DNA from: Apostichopus japonicus
Lineage: Eukaryota > Echinodermata > Holothuroidea > Aspidochirotida > Stichopodidae
DNA: 64,000 bases
Assembly (NCBI RefSeq): GCF_037975245.1
Contig: NC_092570.1
Coordinates: 12,379,001-12,443,000, forward strand
Direction: 5' to 3'
Position 1 is the first letter of the stretch, and every line of letters begins with the position of its first letter. The position numbers were made by a program, and so were the translations under genes. Of this stretch, positions 34,101 through 41,285 are shown one piece after another. The notes beneath the pieces were generated by a model. It saw nothing but the letters and a program-made list of their open reading frames with translations, was not told where the DNA came from and did no database searches.

Positions 34101-34192
34101 GCTTACTCAGAGGGTATTGCAAGAAGAAGATGACCTCTGACCTTGATGACGACTTATTTCAAGAGATTCTTGGGATGAGACTAACAGCTTAA
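980..34192 (+). CDS. PARG/AKAP11-like: PARG-like glycohydrolase with a large AKAP11/SPHKAP-like insertion (5' partial)
   Basis: Exons: 980-1112, 15499-15616, 21954-22073, 22613-22837, 23248-23584, 25329-27356, 32620-32771, 34043-34192 (stop TAA 34190-34192). Phases agree at every junction. The product would remove poly(ADP-ribose) from proteins. Seen: VDFAN followed by GGG-x7-QEE (catalytic Glu pair), SGY (the substrate-clasp Tyr position), ATGNWGCGVFGGD and SFGD (adenine-stacking Phe position), all in PARG order. The loop before ATGNWGCG is expanded to about 745 residues holding amphipathic helices of RII-binding type (for example ISSTILSEAFVDISKV, LAADIMQDVAIQMF), R-R-x-S sites and a SFYTAAT motif in acidic context. 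The segment from DPQVKSLLQWVAASQAG to the C-terminus also matches the conserved C-terminus of AKAP11/SPHKAP. Inference: an active PARG fused to a PKA-anchoring scaffold, ancestral to AKAP11/SPHKAP. The N-terminal exons lie outside the window. PARG identity is near certain; anchoring function is inferred. Confidence 0.92.
1264..1562. repeat. Degenerate TGTGCC/ACATTGCAT repeat followed by poly(A)
   Basis: Words such as GCCTACATTGCATTTTA, GCCTGCATTGCATTGTAT and GCCAACATTGCATTTTACA recur every 50-70 bp. The block ends in an A-run at about 1543-1560. Short minus-strand reading frames here are by-products of the repeat. Confidence 0.5.
4080..4420. repeat. Decayed tandem repeat with CAGTGTCTGG/GCAATATCTA words
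   Basis: Segments containing ACAGTAC, GCAATATCTA and GGGCAGGGTCTGG recur about every 120 bp (near 4120-4190, 4215-4280 and 4330-4395). Divergence is high. A G-run lies just downstream at about 4481-4492. No coding function supported. Confidence 0.35.
5535..5690. repeat. 30-bp minisatellite, about 5 copies
   Basis: The unit contains CCCACTTAGTGGGTTTGACC, which includes the short palindrome CCCACTTAGTGGG, followed by AACTGTAAT. About five copies follow in register, the first ones slightly diverged. It lies in the long intron of the PARG-like gene. Confidence 0.85.
7690..7930 (+). other. Protein-like relic, unrecognised
   Basis: Two overlapping + frames carry non-random protein-like sequence. 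One frame reads GLKTHLTLAIQGLIPRPPRC; another reads IDSTTSKMPPAFIAFFASAA and then hits TAG and TGA. The mixture of frames with stops suggests an old transposon or pseudogene fragment. I cannot name the family. It is not part of PARG. Confidence 0.2.
9190..9835 (+). pseudogene. Decayed protein-coding relic, probably from a mobile element
   Basis: One + frame reads coherently: VHISGHEARKIVLGQEDAIL, then an acidic segment and MREFTPREMEEEEPPVGGGT, then WTTMLIDASCFDRFEAMTN. It then has two in-frame stops (TAA 9610-9612 and a TGA shortly after) and continues in the same frame as RAIWVPEDTRRSLLGCPL and SSSQIFRDHVEKKLEEWW until TGA near 9828. The local GC content is clearly higher than its surroundings. 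This looks like the capsid-like or ORF1-type protein of a retroelement, with stops, but I do not recognise the family with certainty. No reverse transcriptase or integrase is seen beside it. Confidence 0.4.
11400..11575 (+). mobile_element. Possible LINE 3' tail
   Basis: Ends in an AATAAAG/AAATTGAATTGAAAAAATTG run at about 11550-11575, a tail type common at the 3' end of invertebrate non-LTR retrotransposons. No RT-coding sequence is visible upstream, so it would be a 5'-truncated copy. Confidence 0.3.
12120..12190 (+). mobile_element. Non-LTR retrotransposon-type 3' end (GCGCTATATAA tail)
   Basis: TGTAAAGCGCTTCGAGCAGC, then a short hairpin-like spacer, GAACGCGCTATATAAGTA and an ATT-rich tail. 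The GCGC...GCGCTATATAA stem followed by a simple AT tail is the typical 3' terminus of many CR1/L2-like elements and their short derivatives in marine invertebrates. A similar GGCGCTATATAAAAATTAT tail occurs near 61848. Confidence 0.5.
12415..13435. repeat. 37-bp minisatellite, about 27 copies
   Basis: The unit contains CCACTGCCTACATGTAGTA followed by TTGTATGATACCTCA. Variants alternate ATACCTC/ATATCTC, AAAACC/AGAACC and GTATTG/GTACTG. A shorter variant (ACATGTATTGTATGATACCT followed by AATG) recurs near 12770, 13048, 13286 and 13378, showing larger blocks have been duplicated. It lies in the long PARG intron. Confidence 0.95.
13720..14160. repeat. Possible small interspersed element with GTTCACAC/GTGTGAAC ends
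   Basis: CCATGTTCACACTGGATCC near 13723 and AAGTGTGAACCAGG near 14132 are partly inverted copies. Between them lies more TGTGAAC-type sequence (near 14032 and 14105). No clear target duplication seen, so this is tentative. Confidence 0.25.
15499..15616 (+). CDS. PARG-like gene exon 2 of those visible
   Basis: Starts with C completing an Asn codon, then LSLQKAQASKLRCILHYFKR and on to SGKICFHRK, with donor GTAAAA at 15617. It aligns with the PARG segment before the macrodomain that reads K-P-E-K-L-K-x-L-x-x-Y-F-x-R-(V/L). Ends in phase 0. Confidence 0.88.
16895..17085. repeat. 58-bp tandem repeat, about 3 copies
   Basis: The unit contains TTGTGACAGGCCATCATGTT followed by CAGTTGCATTGTCCTGG and TTTGGGAAGATATTA. 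Three slightly diverged copies. Confidence 0.85.
19116..19156 (+). other. G-quadruplex-forming tract
   Basis: Four runs of six or more G separated by TA or T (GGAGGGGGGTAGGGGGGTGG and onward) on the + strand, which is also the transcribed-sense strand of the intron. It fits the G3+N1-7 quadruplex pattern many times over. Confidence 0.6.
19430..20125. repeat. 54-bp minisatellite, about 13 copies, with higher-order structure
   Basis: The unit contains CTTGGTGACAGCTTATGTCC followed by TCTTACTTCCCAATCTACTT and GTGTTTACCCG. The period is a multiple of three and lacks stops, so a 233-codon open frame spans the array. This is an artefact of the repeat. Three unit types (A: TATGTCC/TTACTTCCCAATC; B: TAGGTCC/TTCCTTCCC; C: TTCCCCATCGACC) occur in the order AABBC-AB-AABBC, followed by a diverged last unit. 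Confidence 0.95.
21954..22073 (+). CDS. PARG-like gene exon 3 of those visible
   Basis: Forty codons, phase 0 at both ends: VFPQHLMPSLDTWETSEVPL and on to GAGSNIAQ. It aligns with the PARG segment linking the helical domain to the macrodomain (a W-x-x-(S/C)-x-x-P-L core followed by the G-x-I-E motif), immediately before VDFAN. The acceptor is TCATCCTACAG. The donor GTATGT at 22074 is the first unit of a 13-bp array. Confidence 0.9.
22061..22275 (+). repeat. 13-bp minisatellite built of donor/acceptor-like units, about 15 copies
   Basis: The unit is GTATGTTGTACAG, with some copies of 14-15 bp (GTATGTACATACAG). The first copy overlaps the natural donor of the preceding exon (GCACAG|GTATGT). 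Each unit begins as a 5' splice site and ends as CAG, so the array is a run of AG|GTATGT junctions. The frame of the exon stays open through it to TAA near 22281. Confidence 0.93.
22074..22612 (+). other. Intron of the PARG-like gene beginning in a splice-site-like array
   Basis: Starts with the true donor GTATGT, runs through the 13-bp array to about 22272, then plain AT-rich sequence to the acceptor CTTACCTGGTAG before VDFAN. Confidence 0.85.
22613..22837 (+). CDS. PARG-like gene exon 4: catalytic loop
   Basis: Seventy-five codons, phase 0 both ends. It begins VDFANRY, then GGGVMSSGLVQEEIRF (the GGG-x7-QEE signature, QEE at 22667-22675). It continues with FISCPELIAGLPFVECL, DNEAMEISGFEQYASHSGY and FDGDFQDGAE. 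The Asn of VDFAN, both catalytic Glu and the Tyr of SGY correspond to known ligand-binding PARG positions. Nothing essential is missing. Confidence 0.96.
22838..23247 (+). other. 410-bp intron of the PARG-like gene
   Basis: From donor GTAGGG to acceptor GATGCTGCTACAG. AT-rich; nothing else seen. Confidence 0.85.
23248..23584 (+). CDS. PARG-like gene exon 5: end of first catalytic half and start of insertion
   Basis: Starts VDSSGKLESTLIAIDASPFY and runs through LNKAFIGFLP, matching the PARG strand and helix with I-V-A-I-D-A and L-N-K-A-(Y/F)-x-G-F-L. After GFLP the PARG match stops. The rest is acidic (DDVESNDDESEEDI) followed by SFYTAAT at 23437-23457, a phospho-FFAT-like VAP-binding motif, and then a Ser/Glu-rich tail. 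The donor is GTTAAG at 23585, phase 1. The TAA at 23587 belongs to the intron, since only the spliced form continues in frame into the next exon. Confidence 0.88.
23585..25328 (+). other. 1.7-kb intron of the PARG-like gene
   Basis: AT-rich, from GTTAAG to the acceptor GTAATTCCAG. No other feature supported. Confidence 0.8.
25329..27356 (+). CDS. PARG-like gene exon 6: 676-codon AKAP11/SPHKAP-like insertion
   Basis: A single symmetric exon (phase 1 in, phase 1 out). It is acidic and Ser-rich, with repeated amphipathic helices: ALSKAITDIAVKDA (about 25365), LLEFCEQLTQEVIISVISHK (about 25568), LVDDLVASAVTGAINRKLG (about 25800), VENYVSGVIGQAVCIAKQL (about 26014), LAADIMQDVAIQMF (about 26890), LAANLANTILESAMRTY (about 27026) and ISSTILSEAFVDISKV (about 27270). 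These have the small/hydrophobic spacing of PKA regulatory-subunit binding helices, and the last resembles an AKAP11 helix closely. R-R-x-S sites occur in RRSSS, GRRPSRT and LRRESD. Role inferred: scaffold that tethers PKA to a PAR hydrolase. The exact partners cannot be read from sequence. Confidence 0.88.
28300..28395. repeat. 46-bp direct duplication
   Basis: GCCCGCCTCCAAGTCT, then GTAGCAGATTGGCTATG and CTCA, occurs twice in tandem, with small indels between the copies. Confidence 0.8.
28480..28790. repeat. Diverged duplication, offset about 190 bp
   Basis: TTCAGG(T/C)AGTTTT... followed by TAAGTTTGTTTGATTGCC appears near 28545-28590 and again near 28722-28770, each preceded by a TATTAGG(A/C)CTTC segment. 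The copies are old and diverged. Confidence 0.5.
30252..30632 (+). repeat. 48/62-bp minisatellite, 7 copies, with CTGTAG|GTATGT motif
   Basis: Seven copies of a unit containing CTCTCTGTAGGTATGTGATG followed by TAGTTATAAGTTAGGTTG. Spacing between copies is 48, 48, 62, 48, 62, 48 bp. The longer spacing carries an added ATATGTTGCTTTG. Each unit has a pyrimidine stretch, TAG and GTATGT, that is, an acceptor fused to a donor. Confidence 0.93.
31612..31872 (-). other. Coding-like stretch on the minus strand, possible terminal exon or relic
   Basis: On the minus strand an acceptor-like CACTTAAACAG ends at plus position 31873. It is followed by an open frame reading SELSSKAPLDQERYQYTDWY, SRCNISEFERFVLLHSS, SSSNDKGFEYFNLNSNES and PPEMTAVSHVIK, with stop TAA at 31614-31612 and AATAAA overlapping it. 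Composition and codon use look protein-coding, unlike the flanking intron. I do not recognise the protein. It lies inside an intron of the plus-strand gene, so it could be the last exon of a nested gene, or a retrocopy fragment. Confidence 0.35.
32620..32771 (+). CDS. PARG-like gene exon 7: second half of the macrodomain
   Basis: Completes a Glu codon (G|AA), then VQRPLATGNWGCGVFGGD, PQVKSLLQWVAASQAGLRT and IYYYSFGDGRVEE. The ATGNWGCG-x-FGGD block and the F of SFGD are PARG hallmarks. The DPQVKSLLQWVAASQAG segment also aligns with the conserved C-terminus of AKAP11 and SPHKAP. Donor GTAGGA at 32772, phase 0. Confidence 0.95.
32772..34042 (+). other. 1.3-kb intron of the PARG-like gene
   Basis: Contains an AAAT/AAAG microsatellite at about 33304-33355. 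Ends with the acceptor TTATCTCTCTTTAG. Nothing else supported. Confidence 0.8.
33304..33355. repeat. (AAAT)n(AAAG)n microsatellite
   Basis: AATAAATAAATAAATAAA followed by AGAAAGAAAGAAAGAAAGAA. Confidence 0.9.
34043..34192 (+). CDS. PARG-like gene last exon
   Basis: LPEVVQLLRMRGWTVGKTVR, LLRGYCKKK, DLDDDLFQEILGMRLTA, then TAA. The pattern of a helix, a G-W-x-V-G turn and a helix ending in Y-(C/Y) matches both the C-terminal PARG helices (L-T-V-G-D-V) and the AKAP11/SPHKAP end (G-W-K-V-G-D-L ... Y-(Y/C)). The protein ends a few residues after this module. Confidence 0.93.
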   Translation, partial: LPEVVQLLRMRGWTVGKTVRLLRGYCKKKMTSDLDDDLFQEILGMRLTA

Positions 34193-37100
34193 TTGATGTA
34201 ATTACAGGAAAACACCTCATTCAATAGAGGGCTGAGCAAGAAGTGGACTACCTATGATGAAGATGTATTTCAAGAATTCAAGACAAAAAAACACTTTAAA
34301 CCCAATTTGCATGGTTATGGGAAAATTGTTCACAATCTGAGAGGATATTGAAAAAGATGACTATTGGCATTGAACATTTAGCAACAGTCTTAAGAAGTGA
34401 CTTAAAGCATGAAGCTGCACTTTGCTACATCTAATGGAAACATACTAAATGCCCGAATACACAAATTATAGCACGGTTTACAATTCAGGGATGTGCAATT
34501 GAGAAAATTAAACATTGAATTTTTGGAAATGCATTATGGTTGTGTGACATCACATCTTTGGGACACAAAGTAATTTGTATTGGACTTTATGGTTCATAAC
34601 ACACAAATTAGGAGCAGTTGCTCATAAATCTTGTAGTTAGAGTGATGTATACCTATATACATGTAAATATTAAATGGCTTGGTCAAAGTGAAACAACCTT
34701 ACAACACAATACAACATAATACATGTCACTTTAATTTGCATGGTAATGTGGTCAATGCTTTTTTTAAAATTTTATTACTGTTAGGTATTCCCCATCCTGC
34801 AAAGATAGGCATAGGCTATGGTTACATATTGCAGAGAAGTCAAATGGTTTTCATTGCTGCTGTGTGTGTGATTTTCAAAATAATTTGCAGAGGAAACTGG
34901 TTTGTCATAAAATTTGTTTCAGCAAGCTATAAAACATGAAATATTTACTGCTAAATTATTCTTCCTTTCCTAGAACTTGTTGAATTTTCTATTTAGTTTA
35001 TATCTGAAATATAAAATTTCAAAATTTCAAATTATGATTAAAAGTTTTGAAAATAAATCACATAATCTTACATATGCAATGTAAATGGCCAGTATGCTTA
35101 ATCAAGAAAGTTGATTGATCATTGTGCATCAAAAATTACCTGTTTTGGGTTACGATGCCGCAGGCTCAGTAACCTTTTGCAATTGTGCTGGTGTGTGCGT
35201 CCGTGCGTGCGGGTGCACCTGTGTGTGCGTGCAGGTACGCATTGTGTGTGTAAGTGATGGCCAGCTTGTAAAAACGATATCTCAAGAAGCGCAAGTTGAG
35301 TCAATGTCATGCTTGGTAGGTAGATTCCCAATGATGTGTAGATGTGTCCTATTGGTTTTGGTTCCCTTCTCATGAATATTATATAGTGCAAACTTTTTGA
35401 GAAAAGTTGTACTTGATTGTGTTGAAGCCATAGTAGGTTTCCCATTACCATTTATACCCAGACACTGCACATGTAGGTAGATAGGATCAGCTCATAGTCA
35501 GATCTCTGCAGATAATTGGCTTTTACTTCTAGACTTATTTATCAATTTTAAATCATGAGTCACTATGCCACTTTTAAAACTTCATCTTGGCAGTAATCTT
35601 TGCTTAAATAAATATTCCCAACAGGCATTATCTCATAATCTGGTGATTTATTTCATACAACTAATTACTTGTGTCCTTTTCATATTTATAGGTTTTGATT
35701 CAGATATCATATACTAGGAATATGCTGATATACTTTTACAGACCTGTTGTAGCACCCTACTTTCGTCGTACATATTTATATACCAATATACACATATGAG
35801 TACCCAAGCCAATGTAGAAATTTGATGATGACAACACAGATATGAACAGCAAAATGTAACTATATGTAGGAGCAAAAACACATCTGATGTGAAAGTAGTC
35901 ACAGCTTGTTGCTTTCAGGCAGCTGTCAGTCCGATTGCAGAAGTTAAGTCTGTTACAGCCAGGGCAATGTGTTATTACAGCTCCATTATGTGTGAAATGC
36001 CACTAATGTATTCTAGCTTCACTAAATACTGTATATTATGTGATCTGAGATAAAGAAAAGACAACTACCTAGGCAAGAAATGTTGTGATATATGCCAGAG
36101 ATATGAGAGTATGAACCGAACCAATAGCTTATATGATGAGGTGATTTATATCAATTCAAATTATGCAATATTTTACAGAAAGAGAGATCGTTTAGAGATT
36201 TTATGGAGTGTCAGTAATTTCATGCAGAGAAACAAGTGAAGAAAAATATTAGCTTAAAAGCTTTCTCATAAGCATTAGTAAAACAACACATCATATAGTC
36301 ATATTGCTTAAAACATCTCCAACTTCATCCTATAACTTATCAGAAAATTACAACAAGTGCTGAAAAGGTTGAACCGGATGCACGTTTGTTGTTCGTCCCT
36401 TCCTTTCATAACAAAGTTTTGATTGAGAAGGATGCCACTATAGTGAAATGTATATTATATCTATTGCTGTTGGGAAAAAAACAATTGTGGCCGAATGTAC
36501 CATAAATTGTTCTGTCTATTCATTCTTATTATTTGAATGCAAACACTGCCCCATTATTATCAATATATATATACATACACTAAATTCATAGAATGATTGG
36601 CAACCTTGTATTAGAGAGAAGTTCTTAAGTAAGTTGTTCATACTGTGGTCAACTTTGTTACTCTGTATCATATAAGTGTTTACTATGTATATCACCCAAA
36701 CAGTACATTTGTTACTTATTGACTATGATCAGCTAATTTAAGTATTACTGTATGTATTGTAAGGTGATGACAGCTTTATCCACAAATACAAGACCAGAAT
36801 GATATATCTTCATAAGGCTATATCTGCCTCTTCCTCATCATCAGAATGGCTCCTGACTGTACATTCTTGTATTGCATGAGATTGATGACACACATACCAG
36901 TTACTATTGAGTCTTGTTGTTCCATAAAGAACTCCTCTCCCTCCCCCCTTGGGGCCAGATGTTACTTACATACAACCAAAGATGTGACATTTCAATGAAA
37001 TTGTATATTTATGTTAAGATGTTTAAAACAAAAGTTTCTCATTCTCTAGATGCAGTTTCTATCGTTTCACAGATCAGATGTTGTTTGGAATTTACCCAGA

Positions 37101-38520
37101 TAATTTTTTATTTTATTTTTTTTTATCTTGCAACAGAGAGTTTGATTCAAACAAACCAGCAGCAGCTTATATTTATGTTTGGATATGAAAACAAAGAAAA
37201 TGTTTTCAGTCCAACTCCAGGTCTGAATGAAGTTAGCCTATTTTCTTGCTTGTAACTTATGTTCTATATTTGCCTACCACTATAATGAAATAGCCATTAA
37301 TTTATTTTCACTTGTCTAGAGAAACACTTGATAATTTATTGCCAATGCAGTTCCTAGTTGAGTTCAATTTGCTTTGCCTTGACATTTTGCTGTTTGATAT
37401 TACAACTTTCACTTCTTTTTCTTTGCTTTCATTTTTACTTCATTAATGATCTCAGGGTTACCTATACAAAAGCTATGCTTGGGTAGGCAATACTATCAAA
37501 TATTAGGGCTACCCTTGAAGTATGGCCCACTGAGTTAGTGGGGGGGGGGGAGAGGGTATGGAGGGGTACTTTGAAATGAGTTTTATTACCTTCTTTCACA
37601 ATAATATTATTTTTGTTAGCTGTATAATAACTCTTTACCTCATTTGAGAATTTCAAAGCAATCTTATTTACTTAGCAGTTGTCTTGATATAACAGTTGAA
37701 AACATGTTTAAATTTGATGATAAAAAACTTCATGTATGGATTTGTGTGTATGGGGTAGCATCTCAAGTATAGTGAAGAGTCTCAATCAATGATATTGTTC
37801 ATACTTAAGTTTCTAAATGTGTGAATAGAGATGAGTAGTGACAGAGAGGAATGTTGGAGAGATGTCACCAAATGTTTCTCAATTTCTCAAAACCAATACT
37901 TAAGTGAATTGAACAAGTCAAAGGTATTTTTCCGTTTGGAATATTTACATAACTTTCCTGTTTGGTAACTTTGTTGTATTTCTCATTTGTATTTTATATT
38001 TTTTATTGTACTGTGGTGCTGTTTTCCTTCATTATGTCTCATGGTTGAATTCTTTCAAGTTGATGTAGTTATAAGTCCTCCATACATCCAGCCAAGTGCC
38101 ATCTAAGAACATTTCTAGGTAATTCCTTCTCCCCCTCCCCCTCCCCTCCCTCCATGTGATCTGTAGAATATATATCAGGAGTGTCTTCGTTTAGTGATCC
38201 TCTCCATGCTTCATGCCTCCATTTTGTTTGTTTATTTTTCAGTGTTCTCATCAATCATAACATGTGTAATGTTTGCTTGTGCAGATGACCAAAGATATAA
38301 GTTTCATATCAAATAATGAAGTAGAGACTTCCCTTCTGAACATTGTGCATGTAAACATAGTACTGATCGTTCAATGACATGTAGAGAATCAATTCACACT
38401 GATTAAGAACTTGTTCATTAGCTTTTACTTAGCTGGAGACATCTTGGAGGGTTTGATTACAATTTGATTATAAGTGATGCTTGGTAGGTTTGGTAAAATT
38501 GTAGATTAAAGCAGCCTTTT
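34193..38520. other. 3' UTR of the PARG-like gene and intergenic sequence
   Basis: No further gene seen. Candidate poly(A) signals AATAAA lie at about 35052 and 35607; which is used cannot be told. A GT/CG-rich stretch (GTGTGCGTCCGTGCGTGCGG) lies at about 35190-35255 and a G-run at 37541-37550. Confidence 0.5.
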
Positions 38521-38700
38521 AATCAGGCATGAGCTTTTTCCGCGAATTCGCGCAATATCCGTGATTTCTTTTCTACCTCGGGGACAAATACTATTATCCT
38601 AACACACTGTAACATACGCAAACTGGAGCCTATACCGCAATTTTTGCAAAGTTCCGTGATTTTTTTTACCCAAGGCTCATCACTGGTTAATGTTGAAGTA
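38521..38700. mobile_element. Possible short non-autonomous DNA element
   Basis: CAGGCATGAGC near 38525 and GCTCATCACTG near 38683 form imperfect terminal inverted repeats around about 170 bp. The element contains CGCGAATTCGCG (38541-38552) and two TCCGTGATTT(C/T)TTT words. No clean target duplication found. Confidence 0.35.
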
Positions 38701-41285
38701 ATTGGTTTTGTTAGTCTACCTAAACCCCCATGACTAGTCTACCTTTATATGTGAGAGCCTTTGTCAGATTAGAAAAAGTTCCAGGCATGTTGGTTTGTCA
38801 AGCAGAAAAATAGATAAACACTTGTAAATAATTTGAGTTACTATTTGTCATTCTACTGTTTCATCCATTATATTTCAATCAGATAGACATTTTCATTTCT
38901 CATTAAACCTTGAAATACTGTAGTTTGCGTCCACGTTCATTGAAAAACACATCTATTGATGATGAAAGCAATCATTAATTTGTTGTGCATTTGGAAAGGT
39001 GCTCAACATGTGTGCTTGATAATTCTTAGGCCGGTGGTCCATGGTGGGGATGGGATTGGTGGGGGAGGGGAGGGGGGGGGCAATGCAAGGGATTGCTTAA
39101 AGTGTGCTTAAATTTATGATTAAATGATTATTTGATAAAATGTATGATTGTCATCATTATTTATAATTAAATGTCTGATTAATATCTTAGGTGATGTAGT
39201 ATTACTAACCCACCTGTTCATTGAGTAAATTAGAGTGGGTTCTTCAAGTTTATTATGAGCAGGGAGGGAATGGCTATAACCTCTGTTACACCTGTGAGTA
39301 TCGGAAATAATATGTGGTCCTTTCATTAACAGGGAATATAAATTTTACTTAAATCTATTTACTGACCATATGGAATATTATGCATATCTAATTGTGGGTA
39401 AAGTAGCCTGTATGGCACACTTGACTTTGTTTCTGCTGTGTGGTGCTATGGACATCTGTTTTAGAGAACTGGAGGATGAAATGAAGGGAATGTGACCATC
39501 TTGTTGGAAAACACTCTTACAGTTAAACAAGAACTACCATTTTGTTGGCTTTGTAGTCATTATTTGTATCCTGTTTACAAGCTGTTATCAACAGACAAGT
39601 GTCTTATGAAAGTTGTCTTCATATAATAACAAAGAGACTTGGGTGGGGAGAGGGGTAGGTCTGTGGGGGGGGGGGGTTGACTGTTGTAGATAGGTGTCCA
39701 TTGCTCAGATATTGGTATCCAAGTAAACCATGACAGGAGGTTAATAACCTCTTTTTACACTGTTACCTGGACTATATGATTTAGGGAGGGGTCATATGAT
39801 GGCATTAGGCTATGTCTGAGTTAAGAATGTTGTCTGAAGTAGTTGTCACTTGTTTCTCTTAATTCTGTGTTTTTTTTCAGACAATAGTTTTGAACTTCAA
39901 TTTAAACAGAGTTTTGCATCATTCTTGCTATCAATAAGTTTGTAAAAAAGAACAGAATTCAGTTAGCAACCATTGTAAAAATGCTATACTGTAAGAACAT
40001 GATTCATATACAGTTGTTGAATAATAAATGATTTGTGCAATTTGGCATTTTTTGTTTCTGTCATTTCTTTGTGTTAATTGTTGTTGTTAGAAACTTAATT
40101 GGTTGTGTCTGCACTTTTCATCTTAAGAATGTGAGGGTACAACTAAATTGTGATGTTTAAACCTGAAATTTCAGCTTGAATTCTTGCTGTTTCATCTCTG
40201 CATTGAGATATTTTAACTTGTGTTGACATTGTATTGCAAAATTTGTATGTCTTACCTCCAAATTTCCATTTTAATCAGAAAGTTCTGTTTTATGTCAAAA
40301 TTTTGATGTGTAATCATGATATTTTGAATCTAATGTCAATATTTCATATCTAAGTTTTGACAATTAATAAATTGTGACAATTAATTGTGACAAAAAATTG
40401 TGACACTTAATGCTGAAATTTTGACCTTTTGCTAAAAAGTTTGATGTTTAATATCAAAATGTTGGTGTTATACCATGACATTTTTACTTTTTATTTCAAT
40501 ATATTTTTTGGGTAGGGGTCAAAGGTTATTTGAGGACAACAACAATCAAAACATTGAAACCAATGTAAACGTGATAACTGATAAGTCTATCTTTGACATA
40601 TCTTACTTGGTATGTTGGTGCCTCTTACTTTGTCTGTATTGGCAATGATTTTGGTGGAGGTCAAAGGGCATTTGAGATCAGTGGGTTCAAAATCTGAAAA
40701 CTTTGAAATCTTCAAACCCAGTAAACTCACCTTAGGTGAATCTGGAACTTAAAATGTAGATACCACTTATGTAGTTTTTGACTGCTGTGGTTTTTACTGG
40801 AGGTCAAAGGTCTTATTAAGAAAGCAGTGGTCAAAATCTGAAAATTTTAAACATGCTTTATCTAGTGGTGAAACTTTGGTATATAATATATTAGGTATAT
40901 ACCAAATTCTGTTGGTTTATTGTTTTCACTAGACAGAGTTTGTTCAACTTTTGTGAAGGCAAACAATGTATGTTATGCTGTACAAAAGGTCTGATATAAT
41001 CTTGAGTACTACATACAAAGTAGACCATGAAATCTGTTTCAGAGGATGAACCCTCTTGTGTCTTCAACACACCTTGTGTCTTCAACACACAGGTTAAGCC
41101 TAGGCTTATTAGTTTAGTTTGAAGTGGAAATTAGTGAAAGGTTATCTTTTGAAGCACTGGTCTGAGACTGTGTCAGAGGTCTGCTAATTTTAACTGAGAT
41201 TTTTTATTAAAGAAAATGGAGTTGTTGGAAAGTTGAGGAATCTTGGGAATCGATTACATAAACTCATGAATGGGTCATTGATTCC
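38701..41285. other. Intergenic sequence with G-runs and a GGTCAAAGGT-type repeat
   Basis: G-rich tracts at about 39055-39080 and 39655-39676. Between 40510 and 40880 the words GGAGGTCAAAGG and TCAAAATCTGAAAA recur every 140-150 bp, a decayed repeat related in style to 61030-61640. No gene supported. Confidence 0.45.
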
